NCBI RefSeq assembly: GCF_040930455.2
Contig: NZ_CP170494.1
Direction: 5' to 3' (one strand)
Length of the DNA stretch: 64,000 bases
From: Neopusillimonas maritima
GTDB lineage: Bacteria; Pseudomonadota; Gammaproteobacteria; Burkholderiales; Burkholderiaceae_B
Under the pieces are notes generated by a model. It was not told the DNA's origin. It did not search any database and worked only from the letters and a program-made list of their open reading frames with translations. The translations under genes and the position numbers were made by a program. Within the stretch, counting starts at the first letter, position 1; each line of letters starts with the position of its first letter. Positions 37,686-46,160 of this stretch are shown here, one piece after another.

Positions 37686-38930
37686 ATGTTTGACCGCTCC
37701 CGTACGCTTGATCAAGTTGACCCCGATTTGTGGGCCGCGATTCAAAAAGAGAATGTTCGTCAGGAACAGCATATCGAGCTGATCGCTTCCGAGAACTACA
37801 CCAGCCCGGCCGTCATGCAGGCGCAGGGTTCGCAGCTGACCAATAAATATGCTGAGGGTTACCCGGGCAAGCGCTATTACGGCGGTTGCGAGTATGTTGA
37901 CATCGTGGAGCAAATGGCCATCGACCGGCTGAAAGCGCTGTTCGGTGCGGAAGCGGCAAACGTACAGCCCAACTCCGGCTCGCAGGCCAACCAGGGTGTG
38001 TACATGGCGGTGCTTAAACCCGGTGATACCGTGCTGGGTATGAATTTGGCGGAAGGGGGTCACCTAACCCATGGTTCACCGGTGAATGCGTCGGGCAAGC
38101 TGTATAACTTCATTCCTTATGGTTTGAATGAAAAAGAGGAAATCGACTACGACAAGCTGGAAGCGCTGGCCAAAGAACATAAACCCAAGTTGCTGGTTGG
38201 TGGCGCGTCGGCTTATGCTTTGCGTATCGATTTCGAGCGCATGGCGCGTATCGCACACGACAACGGCGCTTTGTTCATGGTCGACATTGCCCATTACGCC
38301 GGTTTGGTGGCCGGTGGCGCGTATCCCAACCCGTGCCCTCATGCCGACTTCGTCACCTCAACCACGCATAAATCGCTGCGCGGTCCTCGTGGCGGCGTCA
38401 TTATGATGAAGGCCGAGTACGAAAAAATCATCAATTCGGCCATTTTCCCCGGCATTCAAGGCGGCCCGCTGATGCACGTTATTGCCGGTAAGGCAGTGGC
38501 TTTCCAGGAAGCCTTGCAACCGGAATTCAAAACGTATGCCGCCCAGGTTGTGAAAAACGCCGATGTGCTGGCGAAAACCCTGGTGGAACGTGGTCTGCGT
38601 ATTGTGTCCGGCCGTACCGAAAGTCATGTCATGCTGGTTGATTTGCGTGCCAAAGGCATTACCGGCAAACTGGCTGAGGCAGCTTTGGGCGAAGCGCATA
38701 TTACGGTTAACAAGAATGCCATTCCGAACGATCCGGAAAAACCTTTTGTGACCAGCGGTGTTCGTCTGGGCACACCGGCGATGACCACCCGTGGTTTCAA
38801 AGAAGCCGAAGCCGAACTCACCGGCCATTTAATTGCCGATGTGCTCGACAACCCCGAAAATGAAACCGTTATTTCCGACGTACGTGCCCGTGTGAACGAG
38901 CTTACTGCGCGTTTGCCGGTTTATCGTTAA
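37686..38930 (+). CDS. glyA: serine hydroxymethyltransferase
   Basis: GlyA interconverts serine and glycine and supplies one-carbon units as methylene-tetrahydrofolate. The 414-residue PLP enzyme shows NYTSPAVMQAQGS near 35, PNSGSQANQGVYMA near 98, and the PLP lysine in TSTTHKSLRGPRGG near 229. It starts the rightward glyA-nrdR-ribD-ribE group, an arrangement frequent in proteobacteria. Confidence 0.98.
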   Translation: MFDRSRTLDQVDPDLWAAIQKENVRQEQHIELIASENYTSPAVMQAQGSQLTNKYAEGYPGKRYYGGCEYVDIVEQMAIDRLKALFGAEAANVQPNSGSQANQGVYMAVLKPGDTVLGMNLAEGGHLTHGSPVNASGKLYNFIPYGLNEKEEIDYDKLEALAKEHKPKLLVGGASAYALRIDFERMARIAHDNGALFMVDIAHYAGLVAGGAYPNPCPHADFVTSTTHKSLRGPRGGVIMMKAEYEKIINSAIFPGIQGGPLMHVIAGKAVAFQEALQPEFKTYAAQVVKNADVLAKTLVERGLRIVSGRTESHVMLVDLRAKGITGKLAEAALGEAHITVNKNAIPNDPEKPFVTSGVRLGTPAMTTRGFKEAEAELTGHLIADVLDNPENETVISDVRARVNELTARLPVYR

Positions 38931-38983
38931 ACCTTATCAAGGAAAGGTCGGCTTGTTGCGGGTAGGGCAAGCCGTTACACACC

Positions 38984-39433
38984 ATGAAATGCCCGTTCTG
39001 TCACAGCGCCGACACACAGGTTATTGACTCCCGTGTTTCGGAAGAAGGCGACACCATCCGTCGGCGTCGCCGTTGTTCGGCCTGTGACCGTCGTTTTACC
39101 ACTTATGAGCGGGTGGAGCTCACCATGCCGGCCGTGGTGAAACGCAACGGTACAAGGTCGGAATTCGATATTGAAAAGTTGCGGGCCAGCTTGAAGCTGG
39201 CTTTACGCAAACGGCCGGTTAGCACCGAAGAGGTTGATGCAGCGGTAGCCCGTATTGAAGAATCTTTGCTCACCAGCGGCAAGCGTGAAGTACCCTCGGG
39301 TTTCCTGGGTGAACTGGTCATGAATGAACTAATTAAATTGGACCAGGTTGCTTACGTGCGTTTTGCGTCGGTGTACAAGAGCTTTGAAGACATTAACGAA
39401 TTCGTAAAAGCCATTGATGAAATCAAAGGCTAA
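38984..39433 (+). CDS. nrdR: transcriptional repressor NrdR
   Basis: NrdR represses ribonucleotide reductase genes when dATP is plentiful. The 149-residue protein has the N-terminal zinc ribbon (MKCPFCHSADTQVIDSR and CSACDRRFTTYER) and an ATP-cone (about 49-139, beginning VVKRNGTRSEFDIEKL). Its likely targets include nrdAB at 16.6-20.8 kb in this same window, whose promoter has two matching boxes. Confidence 0.97.
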   Translation: MKCPFCHSADTQVIDSRVSEEGDTIRRRRRCSACDRRFTTYERVELTMPAVVKRNGTRSEFDIEKLRASLKLALRKRPVSTEEVDAAVARIEESLLTSGKREVPSGFLGELVMNELIKLDQVAYVRFASVYKSFEDINEFVKAIDEIKG

Positions 39434-39453
39434 TTCCGGTACCGTCTTGCACT

Positions 39454-40626
39454 ATGGTTGAGCCTTCCCTTACCGAACATCAGGCCCCCCCCGGCGCCGA
39501 CGACGCCTATTGGATGCTGCTGGCTATTGAGCTAAGTCGTGAGGTGTTGTACTTAACCGCCCCCAACCCCCGTGTGGCGTGTTTAATTGTTAAAGACAAC
39601 CAACTGCTTGCTGCGGGTGTGACGCAGCAGGCCGGTGGGCCCCATGCCGAGGTCATGGCGTTGCGTCAGGCTCAAACACGCGGGCACAACGTGGCCGGTA
39701 CCACCATTTACGTTACGCTGGAACCCTGCAGTCATTATGGTCGTACCCCGCCTTGTGTGGATGCGCTCGTTCAGGCTCAGCCGGCGCGCGTGGTCGTGGC
39801 TATGCCGGATCCCAACCCGCTGGTGGCAGGGCAGGGCTTTGGTCGCTTGCGTGAAGCGGGCATACAGGTGCAAGCGCCTATATGCGCAGAACAGGCGCTT
39901 GAGGTGAACCCAGGGTTTGTGTCGCGCATGACGCGCAACAGGCCTTGGGTATGGTTGAAGTCGGCCGTTTCGATAGACGGGCAAATTGCTTTGGCCAACG
40001 GGCTGTCGCAATGGATTACCGGGCCGCAGGCACGGGCCGACGGCCACCATTGGCGTGCGCGAAGCAGCGTGGTGTTAACCGGCTTGCGCACCGTGCTGGC
40101 CGACGACCCGCAAATGACGGTGCGCGATGTTGAAACCCCACGTCAACCCATCCGTGCCGTTGTGGACACCCGTTTCGAAATACCTGAAACGGCACGTATT
40201 CTAAACGGTTCACCCACCTGGATTTTTACGTGTCACCACGATGCCGACAAGGCGCAACGTTTAGCCGAGCGGCAAGTGCAAACAGTTGTGATGCCCGAGC
40301 GTGACGGCCGTGTTGATTTGGCCGCGGTGCTGCAATGGATGGGGCATAACGACGTGAATGAAGTGCATGTGGAAGGCGGTGCCAGTTTGCATGGTGCGTT
40401 GCTGGAAGCCGGGCTGGCCGATGAGTTGCTGGTGTATATGGCCCCAAAAATTCTGGGAGCTGGGCGCGGGATGTTTACCATTCCCATGCGTCAATCGTTA
40501 GCCGATCAAGATGATTTCCGGTTTGTAGAGCAGGCGGCGTTGGGTGACGACATCCGCCTGCGTTTGCGGCACCAGGGGCACTGGCAGGCCTTGGTGCATA
40601 GCGTTTCCCAAGTTCCACAAACTTAG
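39454..40626 (+). CDS. ribD: bifunctional riboflavin biosynthesis protein RibD
   Basis: RibD deaminates and then reduces the pyrimidine intermediate of riboflavin synthesis. The 390-residue protein has the zinc deaminase domain (about 15-160) with GGPHAEVMALRQA and LEPCSHYGRTPPCVDAL, then the NADPH reductase domain with WLKSAVSIDGQIAL, RARSSVVLTGLRTVLADDP and VEGGASLHGALLEAGL. It lies 20 bases after nrdR. Confidence 0.95.
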   Translation: MVEPSLTEHQAPPGADDAYWMLLAIELSREVLYLTAPNPRVACLIVKDNQLLAAGVTQQAGGPHAEVMALRQAQTRGHNVAGTTIYVTLEPCSHYGRTPPCVDALVQAQPARVVVAMPDPNPLVAGQGFGRLREAGIQVQAPICAEQALEVNPGFVSRMTRNRPWVWLKSAVSIDGQIALANGLSQWITGPQARADGHHWRARSSVVLTGLRTVLADDPQMTVRDVETPRQPIRAVVDTRFEIPETARILNGSPTWIFTCHHDADKAQRLAERQVQTVVMPERDGRVDLAAVLQWMGHNDVNEVHVEGGASLHGALLEAGLADELLVYMAPKILGAGRGMFTIPMRQSLADQDDFRFVEQAALGDDIRLRLRHQGHWQALVHSVSQVPQT

Positions 40627-40678
40627 ATTAACCGTAAAGCTAACGACACCGTTTCGTTAGCAGGTAACAGGAGTAGTT

Positions 40679-41305
40679 ATGTTTACAGGCATTGTGGCCG
40701 CTGTTGGGGCCATTACCCAGGTAACCCCGTTGCAGGAAGGTAATGAAAATGCGGGTGTGCGGCTAACTATTTCCGCCGGTGACTTACCGTTGAAAGAAAC
40801 CAAGCTGGGCGATTCCATTGCCATTCAAGGCGCGTGCATGACGGTGGTGTCTTTAACCGACAGTAGCTTCGACGTGGATGTGTCTCGTGAAAGTTTGAAT
40901 AAAACAGCCGGGTTGGACAAACCGGGTGAAGTGAACCTGGAACACGCTTTGCGCGTGGGCGATTCGTTGGACGGCCACCTGGTGTCCGGCCATGTAGACG
41001 GCCTGGGTACTGTGGCAAAGTTTTCCCCGGTGGGCGAGTCGTGGGATTTGCGCATTGACGTGCCCCCGCACCTGGCAAAGTATTTGGCCTATAAAGGTTC
41101 AATTACCGTTAACGGCGTGAGCTTAACGGTGAACAGCGTGCAAGACGACGCCCAAGGCGGATGCCGGATTAGTATTAATTTAATTCCGCATACGGTGCAG
41201 GTCACCACGTTAAAGCACCTGAAACCGGGCTATTCGGTGAACCTGGAAGTGGATACCATTGCCCGTTATGTTGAGCGGATGTTAAGCGTTCAGAAGGCCG
41301 GCTGA
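40679..41305 (+). CDS. ribE: riboflavin synthase, alpha subunit
   Basis: This enzyme dismutates two 6,7-dimethyl-8-ribityllumazines to riboflavin. The 208-residue protein consists of two lumazine-binding repeats, beginning MFTGIVAAVGAITQV and, near residue 100, HLVSGHVDGLGTVAKF. A good AGGAG Shine-Dalgarno precedes the ATG. ribBA and ribH, which usually follow, are not here; tRNA-Ser comes next. Confidence 0.96.
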   Translation: MFTGIVAAVGAITQVTPLQEGNENAGVRLTISAGDLPLKETKLGDSIAIQGACMTVVSLTDSSFDVDVSRESLNKTAGLDKPGEVNLEHALRVGDSLDGHLVSGHVDGLGTVAKFSPVGESWDLRIDVPPHLAKYLAYKGSITVNGVSLTVNSVQDDAQGGCRISINLIPHTVQVTTLKHLKPGYSVNLEVDTIARYVERMLSVQKAG

Positions 41306-41325
41306 TGCAGCAGAAGTCATTTTTC

Positions 41326-41334
41326 TGTTAGAAT
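41326..41334 (+). promoter_or_regulatory. extended -10 promoter element of tRNA-Ser
   Basis: TGTTAGAAT matches an extended -10, about 35 bases before the mature tRNA 5' end. No good -35 is present. Confidence 0.48.
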
Positions 41335-41368
41335 GGCGGACTTCACTTTGGTGGTTGATAGTGAAAAA

Positions 41369-41459
41369 GGACAGGTGGCCGAGTGGTTGAAGGCGCACGC
41401 CTGGAAAGCGTGTATACGTTCAAAGCGTATCGGGGGTTCGAATCCCCCTCTGTCCGCCA
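41369..41459 (+). tRNA. tRNA-Ser (anticodon GGA)
   Basis: A complete class II tRNA of 91 bases including an encoded CCA. The acceptor stem GGACAGG pairs with TCTGTCC (one G-T), the anticodon loop reads CTGGAAA with GGA, a long variable arm is present (GTGTATACGTTCAAAGCGTAT region), and the T arm is GGGGGTTCGAATCCCCC. It decodes UCC and UCU. The 3' end adjoins a terminator and then accessory genes, so it may be an integration site. Confidence 0.97.
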
Positions 41460-41466
41460 GGATATA

Positions 41467-41500
41467 AGCCCTTGGTTTTTAGGAACCAAGGGCTTTTTTA
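41467..41500 (+). terminator. rho-independent terminator of tRNA-Ser
   Basis: Eleven perfect base pairs (41467-41477 with 41484-41494) around a 6-base loop are followed by TTTTTT, only 8 bases after the tRNA CCA end. In the opposite sense it could also end the Fic gene transcript. Confidence 0.93.
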
Positions 41501-41506
41501 TCGTAC

Positions 41507-42643
41507 CTACACGCGTACCAGTTTGAGTAATGGCTCGAATGCATACAGGGCCGGGCGGCGCCCAGCTGGTTCCTCAATGACGCTAAGAAGATTTTTCTCC
41601 ACTAGTACCCGAGTAAACCGCGCGGCAGTGGCCGAAGGTATACCGCTTGTTCGGGTGAATCGGCTGTTTCGAAATACTGGGTTTGTGAAAACGAAGTCTA
41701 GGGCATTGACGCTCCACTTCGATGCAAGTACCTCACTGAACTCCTGTTTCATAGTTTCGTAGAGAGTGCGTATGTTCTCGGAGATCTCCAGGTTTCTGTA
41801 GGCTTGCTTCTCAACCGCTTCAAGAAAGAATGCGCACCACCCGGTCCACTCTCCGCTCTTCGATACATCCCGTAGCCTGTCTATATACTCGTCTTTATGC
41901 TCTTCCAGGAAACCACTAATGTAGAAATGTGGCGCGGATATAACTTCCGAGCGCCACAGAAGTAGGGTGATAATCATGCGTCCTATACGGCCGTTTCCAT
42001 CCTTGAAAGGGTGGAGGGCTTCAAACTCGACATGCGATAAAGCTGCTTTTATCAGGGGCACATCCTTACTGTTCTCAATATAATCGAACAATAAATCCAT
42101 GCCGTCTTGTAGCCGTTCCGGGCTGATTGGAACGAACAGAATGTTCTTTTTCTGACGGTCGGCAAGGTAGTTCTGTTCTGTCTTGAATTGACCTGGCGAT
42201 TTGGTTGCTCCCCGGCCCCAAGACAACAATGTTTGATGGGCCATTCTGATTAATTGTTGACTTAAGGGTTGCCCAGATTCAATTGCTTGCTGGGCCCCTT
42301 TCAGCGCACGCTGATATAAGAATGTTTCGACGACCTCTGACCTAGCGTTAGGCGCCCCAACTCCCTCAGCTTCGAAATCAGCCTCGTACTTTAAAATCTC
42401 ATCCATTGTGCTTACTGTGCCTTCCATTCGGGATGAAATGACTGCCTCTTGGTTCCGCAGCGGAGCCAGTAGAATCTCACTGTTGTGCATGTTCTTTAGC
42501 ATTTGGTCGTACCTGGCTAGGGCATCGGTGGCACTGACCAGTTGAGCAACTAAAGATGCATAGTTGATAGAATTTGGAGGGAACTCGCCGTAGTGATAGT
42601 TCACAGCGTTGTCGAGGTTGAGTCCCGAGGCTTGAGCTTGCAT
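41507..42643 (-). CDS. Fic-domain protein (putative AMP-transferase) with N-terminal inhibitory helix
   Basis: A 378-residue Fic protein. The catalytic motif HPFKDGNGRIGR starts at H211 and is complete, so AMP (or other nucleotide) transfer onto a target hydroxyl is expected. The class II inhibitory motif SSRMEG at residues 70-75 should place its glutamate over the ATP gamma-phosphate and keep the enzyme off. A C-terminal winged-helix-like part (about 290-378) follows. The target is unknown. Composition is more AT-rich than flanking genes, and it sits beside a tRNA with R-M debris, suggesting acquisition. Confidence 0.92.
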   Translation of the reverse strand: MQAQASGLNLDNAVNYHYGEFPPNSINYASLVAQLVSATDALARYDQMLKNMHNSEILLAPLRNQEAVISSRMEGTVSTMDEILKYEADFEAEGVGAPNARSEVVETFLYQRALKGAQQAIESGQPLSQQLIRMAHQTLLSWGRGATKSPGQFKTEQNYLADRQKKNILFVPISPERLQDGMDLLFDYIENSKDVPLIKAALSHVEFEALHPFKDGNGRIGRMIITLLLWRSEVISAPHFYISGFLEEHKDEYIDRLRDVSKSGEWTGWCAFFLEAVEKQAYRNLEISENIRTLYETMKQEFSEVLASKWSVNALDFVFTNPVFRNSRFTRTSGIPSATAARFTRVLVEKNLLSVIEEPAGRRPALYAFEPLLKLVRV

Positions 42644-43005
42644 GGCGTTTGCGCTAGTTTTGTTGTGAATAATTTAATTAATTTTAATATCAAAATTAAT
42701 TGTCAGCAATAAATTTAGTAATTTGATGAACAACAGCGTTTATGTATCATCCATGCACTTCAAAGCCCGTTGTTTCTCAAATTGTCCTAAAGGTTAACGA
42801 CAATCTAACTTGTCGTTAACGAAGCGAGGTCAAATATCCTTGTCAATCAAAAGTGGGAGGATGTGACTAGCAAACCTTACATCGCCAAGATGGTGGCCAC
42901 TGGCAGTCAATACCCATACGCACGGCGTGAGAGCATTTCCATTTTGTTAACGTCGCCGCCAGCGCCGTTTCAACCCCGCTACGGATATTCGTCCTGGCGA
43001 CATCC
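42644..43005. other. AT-rich intergenic region of the accessory segment
   Basis: Upstream of the Fic gene the sequence is strongly AT-rich (42660-42740), a likely promoter zone. A perfect inverted repeat lies at 42793-42820. A plus-strand open frame from 42863 runs antisense into the restriction-gene fragment and has no recognisable family, so I do not call it. Confidence 0.5.
42793..42820. repeat. perfect 11-base inverted repeat
   Basis: GTTAACGACAA and TTGTCGTTAAC are separated by 6 bases. There is no T-run, so it is not a terminator. It could be an operator controlling the divergent-looking Fic promoter or a recombinase site. Confidence 0.6.
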
Positions 43006-43944
43006 TTATGAGTCCAGCAGCACGAGGCTCGGCAGTGATCGCACGATTTTCATTGTTTCGAGGCTGACCGTAATCTCGCGCAGGAAGAGTTCGAGAGGAT
43101 ACTTAGGGTTGTGCATCGTTTCGATAGCCCAGTCGTTGGCATCGTTGATGATGCCACTAGCCTTGTGGGTTGTGACTGCCTGACGTTCCACCACCCAATC
43201 CAGTGCCGGCTTACCATTCACGACGTATTCATAGGCTTCCAGCGGGATGCCCTTGATGGTGATCTTGCTGTTGTAGTGCAGTGTGGTCCGGTCTTTCTCC
43301 GCCCCGTACTTCTTCTTTTCGACGCGGTAGTCATCGTCGGTTGAAGGATTGCCGACAATGGTGGCCGGGTACATGTCCACGGTTTCGTAGTTCAGATGAA
43401 GGTCAGCCAGCGCACGGCCAGCTTTGCTGAACGCCCAGAAGTCAGTCGCGGTTTTGACGCGGGGAATGCGCGGCAGTTCTTTGGAAAGGTTGTCGGAGTA
43501 TTTCTCGCGGTAGTCTTCCGAGTGCAGTAGCCCGTAGACGTAGTAGAAGAGATCTTCCTTGCTGATTTGCTCGTTGGGATGGGCTTCCTGGAAGTGTGCT
43601 AAACCTTTGCCGGTGATGGCATCACGGCGGCGCAGCCCTTTGGTGGAGGCGGCACCCTGTTTAGTAAATAGGTCAGCTGCTTCGGATTGCTGGGCGGCTT
43701 CGTCATAGAGGTACAGCGGGAAACACTGGCCCTTTTCAATGTTGTCCAAACAGGGCAACTTATCAGATATGAGGACCGAGAAGGACTTTGCGCCGACCCC
43801 TGTAGCCTGAATCACCAAATTCTCCGCCCGCGCTTCCGGGAAGATGCGCGGCATCTGGTACACCCGCTCATTCAAGTGACGGTTGTAATACATCCATTGC
43901 TTAGTGAATGGTCGGTATTGAAGCGCCCCGATATTACTGCGCAA
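43006..43944 (-). pseudogene. C-terminal fragment of a type ISP restriction-modification enzyme
   Basis: About 310 residues resembling the C-terminal target-recognition end of single-chain type ISP (LlaBIII-like) enzymes: QYRPFTKQWMYYNRHLNERV, YQMPRIFPEARAENLVIQATG, LPCLDNIEKGQCFPLYLY, DLFYYVYGLLHSEDYREKY and the end TVSLETMKIVRSLPSL. The nuclease, helicase and methyltransferase domains that should precede it (over 1000 residues) are missing. The frame meets a stop at 43948-43950 where the cytochrome remnant begins. The only start available is a TTG at 43944. It is therefore a truncated, presumably inactive gene. Confidence 0.82.
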
Positions 43945-44382
43945 GCATTAAGTGAACGCGGTTTTAACGTGGCGACATTAAGCCAGTATTTAAGTACCGG
44001 CATGGCGCCTCAGGGTACGGCCTATGCCGATATGTATACCGTGGTGCATTTTTCTACCAGCGCCATGCAGTCGACCGACATTGAAGCTATTGCTACGTAC
44101 TTGTTAACCGGGCCTAATGGCAAGATTGCCCCGGCGGCGCCGGCACCGCAGCCGTTACCGGGTGCCTCCGCGCCAAGTAACGGTACATCACCCGACGCGG
44201 ACCAGTCTGATCGCACTGTCGGGCGCTTCACTTATGCCTCTGCATGTGCTGGTTGCCACGGTGCAAAAGGCGAGGGTATCCCCACTCAGGTGTTTGCGAA
44301 TGGGCAACGTATGTACGCGATGCCTGATTTTTTAAATGGTGAAACCTACCCTAAAACCAGCGCAGTAGAAACACGCCGATAA
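43930..44382 (+). pseudogene. remnant of a c-type cytochrome gene
   Basis: The plus-strand frame reads ALSERGFNVATLSQYLSTG, TVVHFSTSAMQSTDIEAIA then TYLL, the end of one cytochrome c domain. After a Pro/Ala linker comes TYASACAGCHGAKGEGIP with a CxxCH haem site. The N-terminal part and start codon are gone at the junction with the restriction-gene fragment. After GEGIP the sequence no longer resembles a cytochrome and it ends inside the antisense 3' end of dctM. Multi-haem cytochromes of this kind accept electrons from periplasmic dehydrogenases. It looks like a gene cut at one or both ends. Confidence 0.68.
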
Positions 44383-45643
44383 TCGGGAATGCAATAAATA
44401 CGCCAACCCCCACCATATTTGCCGCTACGAAAGGCATGCTGCCTTTGAAAATCGTGCGAATCGGAACATCCGGGTTCATCGTTTTCACCGTGAAAACATT
44501 CATGCCGACCGGGGGTGTTAACAGGCCGATTTCAATCATCATCACCACAAAAATACCAAACCAAATCGGGTGGATGCCGACAGACGTTGCAATGGCATGA
44601 AAAATGGGTGCAGTCAGAATCAACAAGCTCAGACTTTCCATTAGCGCACCCAATATCAGGTAGATCACCATCATCATCAACAGCAATCCAAGCGTACCCA
44701 TATTCTGTTGCTGAAGCATGTCGATCAATGCTGCAGTAAGGCCGGATAACGTGATGAAATTTGCGAACACGAATGCACCGAACACAATGGTGAAGATCAT
44801 TGCGGTGGTACGGGCCGTGTCTTTCAGGCATTCGAACAGGGTCGGCCAGGTCATTTTGCGTCTGAGCACGCCGATTAATAAGGCGCCGCTTGCCCCGATA
44901 CCGGCAGATTCGGTTGCCGTGAAAATTCCGGCGTACAAACCACCAATAATAGCGACGAACAACACAAGAACCATCCACACACTTTTCAACGACGCGAACC
45001 GTTCTTGCCAGCTTTTGCGCTCTCCGGTGGGGCCCCATTCAGGACGCAGCGTAACAACGCCTACAACCGCAATAACGAACAGCAGAGCCAGCATCAGGCC
45101 TGGCACAATGGCGGCAATAAACAATTGTCGAATGTCGGTGTTGGTTAACAGTCCGTAAACCACCAACGGCACAGAGGGCGGTATTAAAACGCCAAGCACG
45201 CCCGCCGAAGCGACGGAGCCGCACGACAGCGCATCGTGGTAGCCCAGGCGGCGCATGGGAGGAATAGCAACTTTGCTCATGGTGGCGGCCGTGGCAATAG
45301 AGCTGCCCGAGATCGCAGCAAATATCGCGCACGCTGCAACCGTTGCATGCGCCAAACCGCCACGAAGATGACCTAGCCAGGCATTGGCCGCTTTGTACAA
45401 ATCTTCCGACAGGTCTGACTTGTGCACGAATAAGCCCATTAAAATAAACATGGGCAGAACCGCCATGCCGTCGTTGGCAGATGCATCGACAACCTGTTGT
45501 GCCAGCATGGAATAAGCCGACTCGAAGCTGCCGCGCAGCAGCGCAAAGCCAATCGTGCCAACGATTAACATTGCGAAAGCAAGCGGTACCCCCGCGAAGG
45601 CCAACAAAAACAGGATGCCGAAGCCAATCAGAGATGCAATCAT
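44351..45643 (-). CDS. TRAP transporter large permease (DctM family)
   Basis: A 430-residue membrane protein with about 12 hydrophobic segments, the ion-coupled translocation subunit of a tripartite TRAP importer. Family motifs visible include LPMFILMGLFVHKSD near residue 63, ISGSSIATAATMSKVAIPPM near 110, YGLLTNTDIRQLF and LTPPVGMNVFTVK near the C-terminus. Its start overlaps the dctQ stop by ATGA. The last codons overlap the cytochrome remnant on the other strand. Confidence 0.95.
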   Translation of the reverse strand: MIASLIGFGILFLLAFAGVPLAFAMLIVGTIGFALLRGSFESAYSMLAQQVVDASANDGMAVLPMFILMGLFVHKSDLSEDLYKAANAWLGHLRGGLAHATVAACAIFAAISGSSIATAATMSKVAIPPMRRLGYHDALSCGSVASAGVLGVLIPPSVPLVVYGLLTNTDIRQLFIAAIVPGLMLALLFVIAVVGVVTLRPEWGPTGERKSWQERFASLKSVWMVLVLFVAIIGGLYAGIFTATESAGIGASGALLIGVLRRKMTWPTLFECLKDTARTTAMIFTIVFGAFVFANFITLSGLTAALIDMLQQQNMGTLGLLLMMMVIYLILGALMESLSLLILTAPIFHAIATSVGIHPIWFGIFVVMMIEIGLLTPPVGMNVFTVKTMNPDVPIRTIFKGSMPFVAANMVGVGVFIAFPIIGVFLLRWF

Positions 45644-46143
45644 TGGGGGACCTCCGTTGGCGTTGCGACGGCCCGCATGGCTTCAATGGTGCGCACGCCG
45701 GCAACGACAACGGACACCGCCGAGAAAATCGACATTGCATAGGCCAGAGGCGCCATGTTTAAGTCGAGTACGATTGTTGCGGTGTTGTTTCCTGCGTATT
45801 CACCGGCCTGTACCCACAATCGCCAGGCTATAACGGCCAGTGCAACGCCACTAAGCAGTTCAGCCGGCACTTGCAAACAGGCTTTCCTGCGGTTGCTGAC
45901 ACCACTGGTAAAAAGATCAACGGTTATGTGGCCGCCGGCCTGGGTAACCAGCGGCAGGGCTGTAAAAATGGCCATTGCCATCGCGAACTGGATAATTTCC
46001 GAAGCACCCGGAATAGGATGAGCGAAAACGTAACGGGCAAATACGTCGGAGAACGTCAGCACAACAATTAATGCCAAAGGCAATGCACTGACGTAACCCA
46101 ATACGCGAGCAAAATAGCTGAAACCAAATGCTCTTGTAGTCAT
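45640..46143 (-). CDS. TRAP transporter small permease (DctQ family)
   Basis: A 167-residue four-helix membrane protein, the small permease that pairs with DctM. It shows the DctQ signature VFARYVFAHPIPGASEIIQF with the conserved Arg and Pro-Glu near residue 35-50. It lies 17 bases after the binding-protein gene and overlaps dctM by 4 bases. Confidence 0.93.
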   Translation of the reverse strand: MTTRAFGFSYFARVLGYVSALPLALIVVLTFSDVFARYVFAHPIPGASEIIQFAMAMAIFTALPLVTQAGGHITVDLFTSGVSNRRKACLQVPAELLSGVALAVIAWRLWVQAGEYAGNNTATIVLDLNMAPLAYAMSIFSAVSVVVAGVRTIEAMRAVATPTEVPQ

Positions 46144-46160
46144 GGTCGTGTCCGGTTGGT

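Noticed and set aside
42793..42820. The GTTAAC-containing dyad as an integron attC site.
   Set aside because: The arms do not fit the RYYYAAC and GTTRRRY core rules, and there is no integron integrase or cassette structure.
42967..43001. A 35-base stretch that starts GTTTCAACCCC and ends GGCGAC, resembling the ends of some CRISPR repeats.
   Set aside because: It occurs once, has no second copy or spacer spacing nearby, no cas genes are in the window, and its internal dyad is weak. Comparison with a CRISPR repeat collection would be needed to revive it.
42863..43183. A plus-strand open frame of 106 codons in the accessory region.
   Set aside because: It runs antisense into the recognisable restriction-enzyme fragment, has low-complexity Ser/Arg content and no family resemblance, and no convincing conserved motif.
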